Shown: piece after piece, positions 35,700 through 45,027 of the stretch
Layout of the letters: each line of letters begins with the position of its first letter
Numbering within the stretch: the stretch's first letter is position 1
Assembly (NCBI GenBank): GCA_039969155.1
Contig: JBDVOJ010000015.1
Location: 1-64,000 of the forward strand
DNA: 64,000 bases
Reading direction: 5' to 3'
From: GCA-002733465 sp039969155
GTDB lineage: Bacteria > Pseudomonadota > Gammaproteobacteria > Enterobacterales > Kangiellaceae
Notes under the pieces: model-generated
Seen by the model: only the letters and a program-made list of their open reading frames with translations
Told to the model about the DNA's origin: nothing
The model's database searches: none
Translations under genes and position numbers: made by a program

Positions 35700-36905
35700 T
35701 TAGTCTAAGTGCTTAAACCGTCTTAAAAGCGCAAATCCTCCAAGCATTAGCATTCCCCAACCTAAGCTACCACTACCTGAGACACGAACATCAACATCAG
35801 GCGATAAATCATCATAAAAGTCGTCATAGTTAACGGATTCGATTGGTAATGAGTTTAAAGACGAGAATTCTCTACCAGCGTTAGTTATGACTTCTCCGGT
35901 AAATGCATTGATAAGATTTATCCTCACATCATAATAGCCCGGCGGGTAACCAGAGTTGAAGGTTAAATCAACGAACTCAGTACTGTTTGTTAATTCAAAA
36001 TCGCTTGAAGTGAGGCGTTGTTGCCACCCTGCACTTGTATTAGTCATTATTATCTCAGCATATACGATGTCACCACTATACTGGGCATCTATATCGTATT
36101 CGAGCGTTAAATCAGTATAAAAAGCATCCCCATCAACATCGCCAAACAAGTCAGTAGCAACAAAACTAATTTGGCTAGAATTAGTGACAACCTCGTGCTC
36201 GCGGTCTTCTAAGGGCAACGCGTAAAGTGAGTCCAAGTCATCAGAACTAATGGTAGCGACTATTCCACTCACACCGTACTCATATAGGTCAATCAAGATG
36301 TCATAGTCACCAGTCGGAAATCCAAAGTTAAGTGTCGTACTCAATGTGTACTCATCACTTGCATCATCCAAATAGATATTAAAAACCTCAGTTTCTGTTA
36401 GCTCTGTCCAATCGCTATTATTGCGACTATAGTAAACGACAGCATATACGTCCGCTGAACCACCATCAAAGTCGGCATCAAATGTTAAACTAAAGTCACT
36501 GTAATATAAGTCACCATCGAGATCTTGATTCAAAGTGCTCTCCGCAGAATAGAAAGAAAACCCAAAAGCAGTTTTCGATCGTTCAGGTGATTTACTTCGC
36601 TTTTTTGGCTCGTCAGTTTTTTGGAGTTGATTAGCTCTTAGTTTCTTCTCCTGAGATCGAACCGACATAGAAATTTGTCCATCCTGATAAATGCTTAAAT
36701 TCGGCGCTATGGTTTTCGAATGGTTCGATAATAAAGTACTTTCCAGCTTATTGTGTGTAGACAATTCACTGCGCTGCTGACGCTGCTTTTCGGCTAAGAC
36801 AGAAAATGAATTGAGCTCTTCCGTTCTTTCTATGCCATTTGTTTTAGCTTCGGATTCGCTAGCAAACCCGGCGGCCAGTGCGATCAATAAAAGTGACTTT
36901 TTCAT
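35700..36905 (-). CDS. Choice-of-anchor H type surface protein with GlyGly-CTERM-like tail
   Basis: A 401-residue exported protein. After a signal peptide (about 1-20) and a charged region come two related beta-rich modules (about 112-220 and 240-365), each with a DLDGDLYYSDFSLTFD / DVDGDAFYTDLTLEYD type opening and a FGFPTGDYDILIDLYE / SGYPPGYYDVRINLIN type close. The C terminus has GSGSLGW, a hydrophobic helix and LRRF, the layout of a GlyGly-CTERM sorting signal handled by rhombosortase. I recognise the overall form as the choice-of-anchor H family; function unknown, location probably cell surface. Monocistronic. Confidence 0.75.
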   Translation of the reverse strand: MKKSLLLIALAAGFASESEAKTNGIERTEELNSFSVLAEKQRQQRSELSTHNKLESTLLSNHSKTIAPNLSIYQDGQISMSVRSQEKKLRANQLQKTDEPKKRSKSPERSKTAFGFSFYSAESTLNQDLDGDLYYSDFSLTFDADFDGGSADVYAVVYYSRNNSDWTELTETEVFNIYLDDASDEYTLSTTLNFGFPTGDYDILIDLYEYGVSGIVATISSDDLDSLYALPLEDREHEVVTNSSQISFVATDLFGDVDGDAFYTDLTLEYDIDAQYSGDIVYAEIIMTNTSAGWQQRLTSSDFELTNSTEFVDLTFNSGYPPGYYDVRINLINAFTGEVITNAGREFSSLNSLPIESVNYDDFYDDLSPDVDVRVSGSGSLGWGMLMLGGFALLRRFKHLD

Positions 36906-37106
36906 AAATGCTCCGAATAGATTTAGTCTTTGCTTGATTCTAATGAATCTCTAATGCTTACAGCCATTAAACCTTAATTTGACTGAACATAAACTGAATC
37001 TTGGGGAATTTTATGAAATCTGAGATAATCATGCTGACTATTAATAATAAACGAGCCCGCGAGATCTGCCAGACGGTAATAATTATACCAATTGAGGACA
37101 ATATTC

Positions 37107-38807
37107 ATGTTTAATCTTAACAAAGTACCATTGGTACTATCGCTTTTATTAGCGGTTTCGGCCTGTAACAATAACCAATCTCCAGCCCCTGAGAGCACAG
37201 CCGAAGAAAGCACTACTGCGAAAAAGGCCATTAATACCAAATCAGCAGAAAAATCCGACACAAACTCTCGTTTTGATATATACAAACCAGTAACCCTTAC
37301 CGCTGATTTGAGCCACCTAAGCGACAATCAAAGAAAAATGATAGCCAAACTAATAGATGCGTCAGAAATTATGGATGAGCTCTTTTGGCTACAAGCGTTT
37401 GGTGAAAAAGATCAATTTTTAAACTCAATCAGTGATGCGAAAACTCGTCGATTCGCGGATATCAATTATGGTCCATGGGATCGACTTGCTGGAGATAAAC
37501 CATTCCTTGACTCGTATTCAGATAAACCTCTCGGGGCTCAATTTTATCCAGCAGATATGACTAAAGAAGAGTTTGAGACGGCAGAATTAGAGAATGGTAA
37601 TGATCTATATACTTTAGTGAAACGAAACGAACAAGGTGAGTTATATACACTAAACTATCATCAAGCCTACTCTCAGCAGTTAACTCAGGCAGCCGACCTA
37701 CTAAACCAAGCTTCCAATTTAGCTGACAATAAAGAATTCAAGAATTACTTGTCAATGCGAGCTAAAGCGCTTGTTACCGATGATTTCCAACCAAGTGATT
37801 TTGCTTGGATGGATATGAAAACTAACCCTGTTGAAGTAGTGATTGGACCAATTGAGAACTACGAAGATATGTTGTTTGGCTACAAAGCAGCTTATGAATC
37901 TTACGTTCTAATAAAAGATCTAGCATGGAGTGAAAAACTGTCTCGATTTGCCGCGTTTTTGCCGAAGTTACAACAAGGCCTTCCAGTCGATGAAAAGTAC
38001 AAACAAGACAAACCTGGAACTGATTCAGACCTGAACGCATATGACGTAGTCTATTACGCCGGCCACAGCAATGCGGGTTCTAAAACTATTGCTATCAACT
38101 TACCAAACGATGAGGCCGTACAACTTAAAAAAGGTACCCGTAGATTACAGCTCAAAAACGCTATGAAAGCAAAGTTCGATCACATTTTGCTACCAATTGC
38201 TGACCACCTAATTTCCGAAGACCAGCAGAAATTTATCACCTTTGAGGCGTTTTTTGCTAATACAATGTTCCACGAAGTTGCACATGGATTAGGAATCAAA
38301 AATACCCTTGATGGAAAAGGAACTGTGAGAAAGAGCTTACAAGAAACCGCGTCAGCACTCGAAGAAGGAAAAGCGGATATTCTTGGCTTGTACATGATTT
38401 CAGAGCTGTATAAATCTGGTGACTTGACGGAAGGTAAAATCATGGATAACTATGTTACTTTTCTGGCTGGAATTTTCCGTTCTGTTAGATTTGGCGCTTC
38501 CAGTGCACACGGCAAAGCTAACATGGTTCGCTTTAACTTCTTTAAAGAATTAGGCGCTTTCGCTCGTGATGAATCGACAGGACTGTACAGTGTTGACTTC
38601 GATAAAATGACCGTCGCAATGAATGAATTATCCAAATTGATATTAACCTTGCAGGGAGATGGTGATTACCAAGGAGCGTTGCAACTTCTTAACACCAAAG
38701 GGGTGATTACCGACCAACTAGCATTAGATCTGGCTAAGCTAGAAAAGGCTAGTATTCCGGTGGATATTGTTTTTGAGCAAGGAAAGGAAGTGCTGGGGCT
38801 CCAATAA
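37107..38807 (+). CDS. DPP3-family zinc metallopeptidase-like lipoprotein
   Basis: A 566-residue lipoprotein: signal ending in lipobox VSAC, then a Ser/Thr/Glu-rich spacer. The catalytic zinc motif is HEVAHGLG (His389-His393), with the second ligand glutamate in EEGKAD (from about 419). This matches bacterial relatives of dipeptidyl-peptidase III (M49), which carry HExxH rather than the HExxxH of eukaryotic DPP III. Start ATG 37107 has GAGGA eight bases upstream; TTG 37092 would add five residues. Divergent from the surface protein gene. Substrate not predictable. Confidence 0.8.
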   Translation: MFNLNKVPLVLSLLLAVSACNNNQSPAPESTAEESTTAKKAINTKSAEKSDTNSRFDIYKPVTLTADLSHLSDNQRKMIAKLIDASEIMDELFWLQAFGEKDQFLNSISDAKTRRFADINYGPWDRLAGDKPFLDSYSDKPLGAQFYPADMTKEEFETAELENGNDLYTLVKRNEQGELYTLNYHQAYSQQLTQAADLLNQASNLADNKEFKNYLSMRAKALVTDDFQPSDFAWMDMKTNPVEVVIGPIENYEDMLFGYKAAYESYVLIKDLAWSEKLSRFAAFLPKLQQGLPVDEKYKQDKPGTDSDLNAYDVVYYAGHSNAGSKTIAINLPNDEAVQLKKGTRRLQLKNAMKAKFDHILLPIADHLISEDQQKFITFEAFFANTMFHEVAHGLGIKNTLDGKGTVRKSLQETASALEEGKADILGLYMISELYKSGDLTEGKIMDNYVTFLAGIFRSVRFGASSAHGKANMVRFNFFKELGAFARDESTGLYSVDFDKMTVAMNELSKLILTLQGDGDYQGALQLLNTKGVITDQLALDLAKLEKASIPVDIVFEQGKEVLGLQ

Positions 38808-38828
38808 AAAAGTTAAAAGTTATGTAGG

Positions 38829-38860
38829 TTACCAGGCAAACACAACTTTTTGTCTGGTAG
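38829..38860 (+). terminator. Weak hairpin after the DPP3-like gene
   Basis: TACCAG (38830-38835) and CTGGTA (38854-38859) pair, extended by CAAA/TTTG with a G-T wobble. No T-run follows, so termination is doubtful. Confidence 0.3.
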
Positions 38861-38881
38861 CTTTATTACAACTTAATAAAA

Positions 38882-39655
38882 ATGGTTAAGACAATGGAAC
38901 TAAACAATAAAGTTTTTGTAGTGACAGGAGCCGCACAAGGGCTCGGTGAGCATATTGCCAAACGCTTAGGTAGTCAGGGAGCACAGTTAGCGTTAATCGA
39001 TCTCAATCAAGATAAATTACAGACTGTATGTCATCAACTCGAAAAAACGGGTATTTCCGCTAAAGGCTATTCCGCGGACATTAGTTCAGAAAAACAAGTG
39101 GCACAACTATTTAGCAATATTAAAGACGATTTCTTGCATATCAGCGGCTTAATTAATAACGCGGGAATTATAAAAGATCAATTCCTAAACAAAATTAACG
39201 CAGAGGGTCAGATAGAATCGTTATCCATGTCCAACTGGCAATCGGTCATTGATGTTAACTTAACCGGTGTATTTTTATGCAGTAGGGAGGTATCAAAATT
39301 GATGATAGAAACCAAATCTCAGGGAGTGATCGTCAATATATCATCAATATCTCGAGCGGGAAACATTGGTCAAAGCAACTATTCTGCAGCGAAAGCTGGA
39401 GTGGTCTCGCTAACAGTTACCTGGGCTAAAGAACTGGCTCGTTATGGGATAAGAGTTGCGGCAATCGCCCCCGGATTTATAGAAACAGAGATGACAAAAA
39501 GCATTAAGCCACAAGTGCTTAAGCACATCGAATCAAGTATCCCTTTAGCACGTATGGGTAAGCCGGATGAAATAGCTCACGCGGTTCAATTTATTTTAGA
39601 GAATGATTACTTTTCCGGTCGAGTGATCGAGGTGGATGGCGGCCTAAGAATTTAA
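38882..39655 (+). CDS. SDR family oxidoreductase (FabG-like)
   Basis: A 257-residue short-chain dehydrogenase. It has the cofactor motif TGAAQGLGEHIA, NNAG, catalytic serine in NISSISRAG and the YSAAK pair (Tyr, Lys). The AIAPGFIETEMTK loop is like FabG. The acidic residue LIDLNQDK after beta 2 suggests preference for NAD(H). Substrate unknown; 3-ketoacyl reductase is plausible. ATG 38894 is an alternative start. Its last 12 bases overlap the opposite-strand gene ending at 39644. Confidence 0.9.
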   Translation: MVKTMELNNKVFVVTGAAQGLGEHIAKRLGSQGAQLALIDLNQDKLQTVCHQLEKTGISAKGYSADISSEKQVAQLFSNIKDDFLHISGLINNAGIIKDQFLNKINAEGQIESLSMSNWQSVIDVNLTGVFLCSREVSKLMIETKSQGVIVNISSISRAGNIGQSNYSAAKAGVVSLTVTWAKELARYGIRVAAIAPGFIETEMTKSIKPQVLKHIESSIPLARMGKPDEIAHAVQFILENDYFSGRVIEVDGGLRI

Positions 39656-40150
39656 CCTTTGGTTAAGTTGGAACACCACCATAAACCAAGTCAGCCCAAC
39701 GGCCATTCCTTTGTCTGACTCCACACCGACCACTTCGTCTCGCCATTGATTAGCTTCGCTAATATCGTCGGTAAAATCTTCAAATACTTTTTGCGCTATT
39801 TTTGGGTCTTTTAACTCTTGCGCAATCCATTTGTTTTGAAAGGCAAAACGCACTGCATCTTCTTCATTTGGAAAACGCTCCTTTAGATCGCGAGCTAACA
39901 TCTGTCTAACGTATCCAGCGAATCCCGTCTCCAACAAATCATCGGTTTCAACTTCTGCTTGGGAGGTTCGTTGAATACTTTTAAGTTTATCCCCGTACTT
40001 AGATTCCATTTTTTGTATAAGCTCATGCTCCTGTTGCGATAATTTTGCAACATCACCATTAACTTCTTCCATTTTTTTCGCTAACTGGCTAAATAAAACT
40101 TTGTCTTCATCGGATAGTTGAGCGATCATTTCTTGTAGCATTTCTTTCAT
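39644..40150 (-). CDS. Hypothetical protein, coiled-coil N terminus
   Basis: I do not recognise this 168-residue protein. The first about 75 residues are strongly helical and charged (heptad-like, Glu/Lys-rich), a middle part contains ETGFAGYVRQMLARDLKERFP, and the C terminus has a hydrophobic stretch (GMAVGLTWFMVVF). No signal peptide is seen. Codon use looks like the neighbours. It converges with the SDR gene and overlaps it by 12 bases. Confidence 0.7.
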   Translation of the reverse strand: MKEMLQEMIAQLSDEDKVLFSQLAKKMEEVNGDVAKLSQQEHELIQKMESKYGDKLKSIQRTSQAEVETDDLLETGFAGYVRQMLARDLKERFPNEEDAVRFAFQNKWIAQELKDPKIAQKVFEDFTDDISEANQWRDEVVGVESDKGMAVGLTWFMVVFQLNQRLNS

Positions 40151-40298
40151 AGGTTTTCTTCTTCAATTCTTGAATTTAGTTGTCGTCGTTTTATGATTTG
40201 ATTTTTGCAATATTATGCGGAAACAGTCAATCGCGATTATTAAAATAAATGGTATAGAGAATACAAACTTTCAGAGTTATTCCACACTTGTGTTTCTA

Positions 40299-41546
40299 CT
40301 ACTTTGCAGGCTCCACTTTTAGACCTTTATCAGCATAGGCTTGGAGATCTATTCCAAATGCATTATTCTCGTAAGCCTTAATGATCTTGTACGGTTCAGA
40401 TACCGCATCAAGCGGCATTTTAGACAAATCAATGATACGCTCTTTTCTTGGTTGTTTATACTCATCTAAAACAAGGATAACTTTAGGTTTGAGCTTATAA
40501 GATGGATTGGAACCGATTACGATCCCGACTTCTCCATTCTCCATCTCGACGATAGAGCCCGGCGGATAAATACCACGCCACTCTATAAACTTGACGACTA
40601 ATTTCTCGTCATAGTGAGTGTTTTTCCCTGACATTAACACTTTATAAGCATCAACGACTGACATCGATTTTCGATAAACCTGAGGTGTCGTTAACGACTC
40701 GAATACATCGACGATACTAACCAACCTAACATTTGCAGATAGTTTATCGCCTGTTAATCCTCGAGGGTAACCTTGACCACCGAGTCGCTCATGATGGTTA
40801 ATTGCAATATCAATACAACTATCAGTGAGTCCTGATTTACTTTGTAATATATCGAGGGCATATTTCGGATGACGGCACATTTCTGCCATTTCATTTTGAT
40901 TGAGACGCCCTTCCTTTTTTAATAATTTGTCATCGATTCGAATTTGACCAATATCATGCAGCAAAGCTCCCATCCCAATATCTTCTAACTGACGCTCAGA
41001 GTATCCCAAATAGCGTGCGAATCCAATCGACAGAATGCTGACATTTAGCGAGTGCTCTGCTCTTGAGTCGTCTTTGTTTTTTAACATCGTCATCATTAGC
41101 ATCGCATCTTGATTTTCGAGCACTTGTTTCACATTTTCTTTGACCACATCTCTAACACCATGCAGATCAAAATCCTCACCAAGCATGATTCTATCCATAA
41201 CCCCTTTCATCAGACGAGAAGATTTTCTGAAACGCCCAGAAGCCGACGAGAGTTGACCAGCAAAACGAACTTCTTTTGCTTCTCTTGTATTTTCGTTCTC
41301 TTGGATATAGGTAGTCGAACGTGAGGTAGCTAAACGATAGCTTTTGTACTGTGAGTCACTCTTAAAATCGACATAAACAAATTTACATTGACTCATCACC
41401 GCGTCAATATCACTTTGCTCTTCGATAGTGAAGCCTTGAAGCAAAAAGGTCGAATCAGTCCAATCTATATCGAGCTCGCTAACAAACATTCCTTTTTGTA
41501 AATCTTCAGAAAGCACTTTGACTCGTTTTAGATGTTGAAATGACAT
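40299..41546 (-). CDS. HD-GYP cyclic di-GMP phosphodiesterase with DUF3391 N terminus
   Basis: A 415-residue cytoplasmic protein. The N-terminal DUF3391 domain (about 8-75; LSEDLQKGMFVSELDIDW) is followed by an HD-GYP domain with HSLNVSIL, LLHDIGQI (HD at 197-198) and HHERLGGQGYP (GYP at 259-261). All metal and GYP residues are present, so cyclic di-GMP hydrolysis is likely. No receiver domain, so control must come from the N-terminal part. It lies seven bases after hutG but is functionally unrelated, probably by chance or co-transcription. Confidence 0.93.
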   Translation of the reverse strand: MSFQHLKRVKVLSEDLQKGMFVSELDIDWTDSTFLLQGFTIEEQSDIDAVMSQCKFVYVDFKSDSQYKSYRLATSRSTTYIQENENTREAKEVRFAGQLSSASGRFRKSSRLMKGVMDRIMLGEDFDLHGVRDVVKENVKQVLENQDAMLMMTMLKNKDDSRAEHSLNVSILSIGFARYLGYSERQLEDIGMGALLHDIGQIRIDDKLLKKEGRLNQNEMAEMCRHPKYALDILQSKSGLTDSCIDIAINHHERLGGQGYPRGLTGDKLSANVRLVSIVDVFESLTTPQVYRKSMSVVDAYKVLMSGKNTHYDEKLVVKFIEWRGIYPPGSIVEMENGEVGIVIGSNPSYKLKPKVILVLDEYKQPRKERIIDLSKMPLDAVSEPYKIIKAYENNAFGIDLQAYADKGLKVEPAK

Positions 41547-41553
41547 AAATTGT

Positions 41554-42363
41554 TTACCGTCTGTAATTAGTGACTTGTTCTATAAATTGATAAAAAAGCT
41601 CGAACATCCCCTTCAATTCTGGTTCAACCTCTTCGCATTTTTGTTGTTCTAAACACAGCTTACTTTCATTCATGTATGTTGCCTGAGAAAGTTCTAATTG
41701 AATGGAATGAATATTGTTTTCTGGATTTCCATAAGCTCGAGTAATATAGCCGCCTTTAAAGCGTGCATTTAGCACTTTACTATATCCGTTCGGATTCCAG
41801 TTATCGACCAAATCGGTTAATTCTTGAGAACAAGTTGTGTTGTTAAAGTTGCCAAAATTAAAGTCAGGTAATTGACCTTCAAAAAATCGAGGCACCTGTG
41901 ACTTTATGGAGTGGGCTTCAAAAAGCAATGCACCGTCAAACTTTTGCTTTAGTTCATTTAAGACCAATTGCAGGCGCGAGTGATAAGGTATCCAATAATC
42001 ATTGATTCGCTGAGTGATCTCGGATTGGTCTGGTACTTGGGCATTGATGTAAATGGGCTCTCTATCAAACTGAGAAGTTGGGCATAGCTCGGTTGTGTCC
42101 TGACCAGGATAAAGACTCTCATCATTCTGCGGCCGGTTGAGATCGATCACATATCGACTATATTTCGGACAAATCATGTAGCAGCCTTGATCTCTAGCAA
42201 AACCATACAATTGATCTAAAAACCAGTCCGTATCAACTAGCCTCTTGGCAGACTCAGTCATTCGAGGCAGCATTATCTCTGGAATCACAGTACCGTTGTG
42301 CGGCAAAGAGACTAAGATCGGTTTTGTTCCCTCAATAAATTCGTAGCTTAACGAAGTACTCAT
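41554..42363 (-). CDS. hutG: N-formylglutamate deformylase
   Basis: A 269-residue enzyme of histidine breakdown that releases formate and glutamate from N-formylglutamate. Family signatures: SLPHNGTVIPEIM, DTDWFLDQLYGFARDQG, YVIDLNRP and LLFEAHSIKSQVP. I choose ATG 42363; TTG 42375 would add four residues. It is divergent from hutC and controlled by the operator at 42472-42483. This implies the five-step route through formiminoglutamate and formylglutamate. Confidence 0.93.
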   Translation of the reverse strand: MSTSLSYEFIEGTKPILVSLPHNGTVIPEIMLPRMTESAKRLVDTDWFLDQLYGFARDQGCYMICPKYSRYVIDLNRPQNDESLYPGQDTTELCPTSQFDREPIYINAQVPDQSEITQRINDYWIPYHSRLQLVLNELKQKFDGALLFEAHSIKSQVPRFFEGQLPDFNFGNFNNTTCSQELTDLVDNWNPNGYSKVLNARFKGGYITRAYGNPENNIHSIQLELSQATYMNESKLCLEQQKCEEVEPELKGMFELFYQFIEQVTNYRR

Positions 42364-42454
42364 ACTTTTGACCAACCATACAGTAAATTAAACACAATTC
42401 TGGATTACAAGGCTCATTCTAACGCAATAAATCTCGATGAACAGCTTTACTACA

Positions 42455-42500
42455 ATTCTAGCTATTAGAGCTTGTATATACAACTCAATTTCTGCATAAT
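42455..42500. promoter_or_regulatory. Divergent hutG / hutC promoters sharing one operator
   Basis: The palindrome TTGTATATACAA provides a -35 for both directions. Plus: TTGTAT (42472-42477), 17 bases, CATAAT (42495-42500). Minus: TTGTAT (42478-42483), 17 bases, TAGAAT (42455-42460). The plus start would fall at or next to the hutC ATG (42507), which has no ribosome binding site, suggesting a leaderless message. Confidence 0.6.
42472..42483. promoter_or_regulatory. HutC-type operator
   Basis: Perfect 12-base palindrome TTGTATATACAA, containing TGTA-N2-TACA, which is the HutC recognition pattern I recall from Pseudomonas. It lies between hutG and hutC, where autoregulation is expected; urocanate would be the inducer. 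Confidence 0.75.
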
Positions 42501-42506
42501 ATTCCA

Positions 42507-43217
42507 ATGAAGCAAAATTCTAATTTATATCAGCAAGTAAAAGACTACGTTTTATCCGGAATTAGCAATGGAAGTTGGCAAGCGGGTGAAAGAGTGCCCT
42601 CCGAAAACGAGTTAGTTGATTTGTGTCAAGTAAGTCGAATGACAGCTAGGCGTGCGTTACAGGAACTGCTCCAAGAAGGAACCTTAATTCGAATCAAAGG
42701 AAAAGGAAGCTTTGTAGCCGAAGAAAAGCAGCATTTCTCCCTATTACAAATCAATAGTATTGCCGCTGAAGTAAAAGAAAAAGGTATGCAATATAGCTCA
42801 CAATTACTTCAATTAAGTTCCGTAGAAGTGGATTCTTATATTGCCCAATCATTGCAAGTTAAAGAAGATAGTCTGGTTTTTTTTTCTAAAGTCGTGCATA
42901 TGCAAAACCAAACCCCGATACAAATCGAACTTCGCTGGGTAAACCCAGATGCCGCTCCGGATTACTTAAAGCAAGATTTTGAATCGATCACACCGGGCGA
43001 GTATTTGACAGAGATACTTCCAGTTACCGAGGCAGAACATCAAATCGAGGCCGTACTTGGCGACCAGCATTTAAGAGAAACTCTAGAAGTCGAAAAACAA
43101 GAAGCTTTGTTGCTTTTAAATAGAAAAACATGGTGCGGTGACACTCTGGTTAGTTTTGCTCGACTTTATCACCCAGGAAACCGATATAGCTTTGGTACTA
43201 AGTTTAGTGCTAGTTAG
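42507..43217 (+). CDS. hutC: HutC, GntR-family histidine utilisation repressor
   Basis: A 236-residue repressor with a GntR winged helix (about 5-70; SGSWQAGERVPSENELVDLCQVSRMTARRALQELLQEG type sequence) and a C-terminal UTRA ligand domain (about 90-230) that binds urocanate in HutC proteins. No Shine-Dalgarno is visible before the ATG. It heads hutC-hutU-hutH and is divergent from hutG, with the operator between. Confidence 0.94.
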   Translation: MKQNSNLYQQVKDYVLSGISNGSWQAGERVPSENELVDLCQVSRMTARRALQELLQEGTLIRIKGKGSFVAEEKQHFSLLQINSIAAEVKEKGMQYSSQLLQLSSVEVDSYIAQSLQVKEDSLVFFSKVVHMQNQTPIQIELRWVNPDAAPDYLKQDFESITPGEYLTEILPVTEAEHQIEAVLGDQHLRETLEVEKQEALLLLNRKTWCGDTLVSFARLYHPGNRYSFGTKFSAS

Positions 43218-43285
43218 CGTAAGCGAAGTTTTGAATTAGGTCCGAAATTTTAGTTAGAAAAGAACTTAACAAAGAGGAACTTTTT

Positions 43286-44989
43286 ATGAGCTCTAAAAAC
43301 AATATATTAAACACCGATTCAGATCCTAGAATCGATCCTTCTAGACGTATTAAAGCACCTACAGGGAATCAACTTAATGCTAAATCTTGGTTAACTGAAG
43401 CGCCACTGCGTATGCTTATGAATAACCTTGACCCAGAAGTAGCCGAAAACCCAACAGCGCTTGTGGTTTACGGTGGAATAGGCAGAGCTGCTCGAGATTG
43501 GAAGTGCTACGACGCCATTGTTAAAGAATTAAAGAATTTAGAAGACGATCAAACACTGCTAGTGCAATCAGGCAAACCAGTTGGTGTTTTCAAAACCCAT
43601 GCGGATGCACCGCGAGTACTGATTGCGAATTCTAATTTAGTTCCCAATTGGGCTAACTGGGAACACTTCAACGAATTAGATAAAAAAGGGTTAATGATGT
43701 ATGGCCAAATGACCGCAGGTTCATGGATTTATATTGGTAGCCAAGGCATTGTTCAGGGAACCTACGAAACTTTTGTTGAAGCCGGACGGCAACATTTTAA
43801 TGGCGACACTTCCGGAAAATGGATTTTAACTGGTGGACTTGGTGGCATGGGTGGCGCGCAACCTCTTGCAGCAGCCATGGCAGGTTATTGCATGATCGCT
43901 GTTGAGTGCGACGAAACTCGAATAGACTTCAGACTACAGACTCGCTACCTCGATAAAAAGGCAACGACCATAGATGAAGCATTAACCATGCTTAAGGAAG
44001 CACAGGAACACAACCAAGCGATATCTATTGGATTGCTAGGTAATGCTGCTGAAATTTTCCCAGAATTACATCGACGCGGCGTTCGTCCAGACCTAGTGAC
44101 AGATCAAACTTCCGCTCACGATCCGGTCAATGGATATTTACCAATCGGTTGGACCGTCGAAGAATGGCGAGAGAAGGCTAAATCTGACCCTACCCTGGTC
44201 GCAAAAGAAGCAAGAAAATCCATGGCTGTGCAAGTGCAAGCAATGTTAGATTTTCATAATCAAGGTATTCCTACCGTTGATTACGGCAATAATATTCGAC
44301 AAGAAGCCTACAATGAAGGCGTGAAAGATGCCTTTGATTTCCCCGGCTTTGTACCTGCTTATATTCGTCCTCTATTCTGCCGAGGAGTCGGGCCATTCAG
44401 GTGGGCCGCGCTATCGGGTGATCCAGAAGATATTTACAAAACCGATCAGAAGGTCAAAGAAATTATTTCTGACGACCCGCATTTACACAACTGGCTTGAT
44501 ATGGCTCAAAAGCGAATCAGTTTTCAAGGTCTTCCCTCTCGAATATGTTGGGTCGGACTCGGTCTTAGACACAAACTAGGCCTTGCTTTTAATGAAATGG
44601 TAAGAAACGGTGAATTAAAAGCGCCGGTCGTTATCGGCAGAGACCATCTTGATTCAGGCTCAGTAGCAAGTCCGAATAGAGAAACTGAAAGCATGAAAGA
44701 TGGGTCCGATGCGGTTTCTGATTGGCCATTACTAAACGCAATGCTAAACGTTGCAGGAGGAGCAACTTGGGTTTCTTTACACCACGGTGGTGGTGTTGGC
44801 ATGGGCTATTCGCAACATTCTGGAATCGTTATTTGTTGTGATGGCACTAAAGAAGCCGACGCGAGAATTGAACGAGTATTGTGGAACGATCCTGCAACCG
44901 GAGTAATGCGACATGCTGACGCTGGTTACGATATCGCAAAGCAGTGTGCGAAAGAGCATGAACTAAATTTGCCGATGATTGTTCAATAA
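43286..44989 (+). CDS. hutU: Urocanate hydratase
   Basis: A 567-residue NAD-dependent enzyme converting urocanate to imidazolonepropionate. Family blocks: GKPVGVFKTH, TAGSWIYIGSQGIVQGTYE, LTGGLGGMGGAQPLAA, and RDHLDSGSVASPNRET near the C terminus. GAGGAAC precedes the ATG. Second gene of the hut operon, 68 bases after hutC. Confidence 0.97.
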   Translation: MSSKNNILNTDSDPRIDPSRRIKAPTGNQLNAKSWLTEAPLRMLMNNLDPEVAENPTALVVYGGIGRAARDWKCYDAIVKELKNLEDDQTLLVQSGKPVGVFKTHADAPRVLIANSNLVPNWANWEHFNELDKKGLMMYGQMTAGSWIYIGSQGIVQGTYETFVEAGRQHFNGDTSGKWILTGGLGGMGGAQPLAAAMAGYCMIAVECDETRIDFRLQTRYLDKKATTIDEALTMLKEAQEHNQAISIGLLGNAAEIFPELHRRGVRPDLVTDQTSAHDPVNGYLPIGWTVEEWREKAKSDPTLVAKEARKSMAVQVQAMLDFHNQGIPTVDYGNNIRQEAYNEGVKDAFDFPGFVPAYIRPLFCRGVGPFRWAALSGDPEDIYKTDQKVKEIISDDPHLHNWLDMAQKRISFQGLPSRICWVGLGLRHKLGLAFNEMVRNGELKAPVVIGRDHLDSGSVASPNRETESMKDGSDAVSDWPLLNAMLNVAGGATWVSLHHGGGVGMGYSQHSGIVICCDGTKEADARIERVLWNDPATGVMRHADAGYDIAKQCAKEHELNLPMIVQ

Positions 44990-45027
44990 CTTTATTCTGA
45001 AAAAGAATTTTATTAAGAGGATTAACT

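Noticed and set aside
36906..37091. Open frames in the divergent gap before the DPP3-like gene
   Set aside because: They are antisense or out-of-frame extensions of the peptidase gene with no ribosome binding site.
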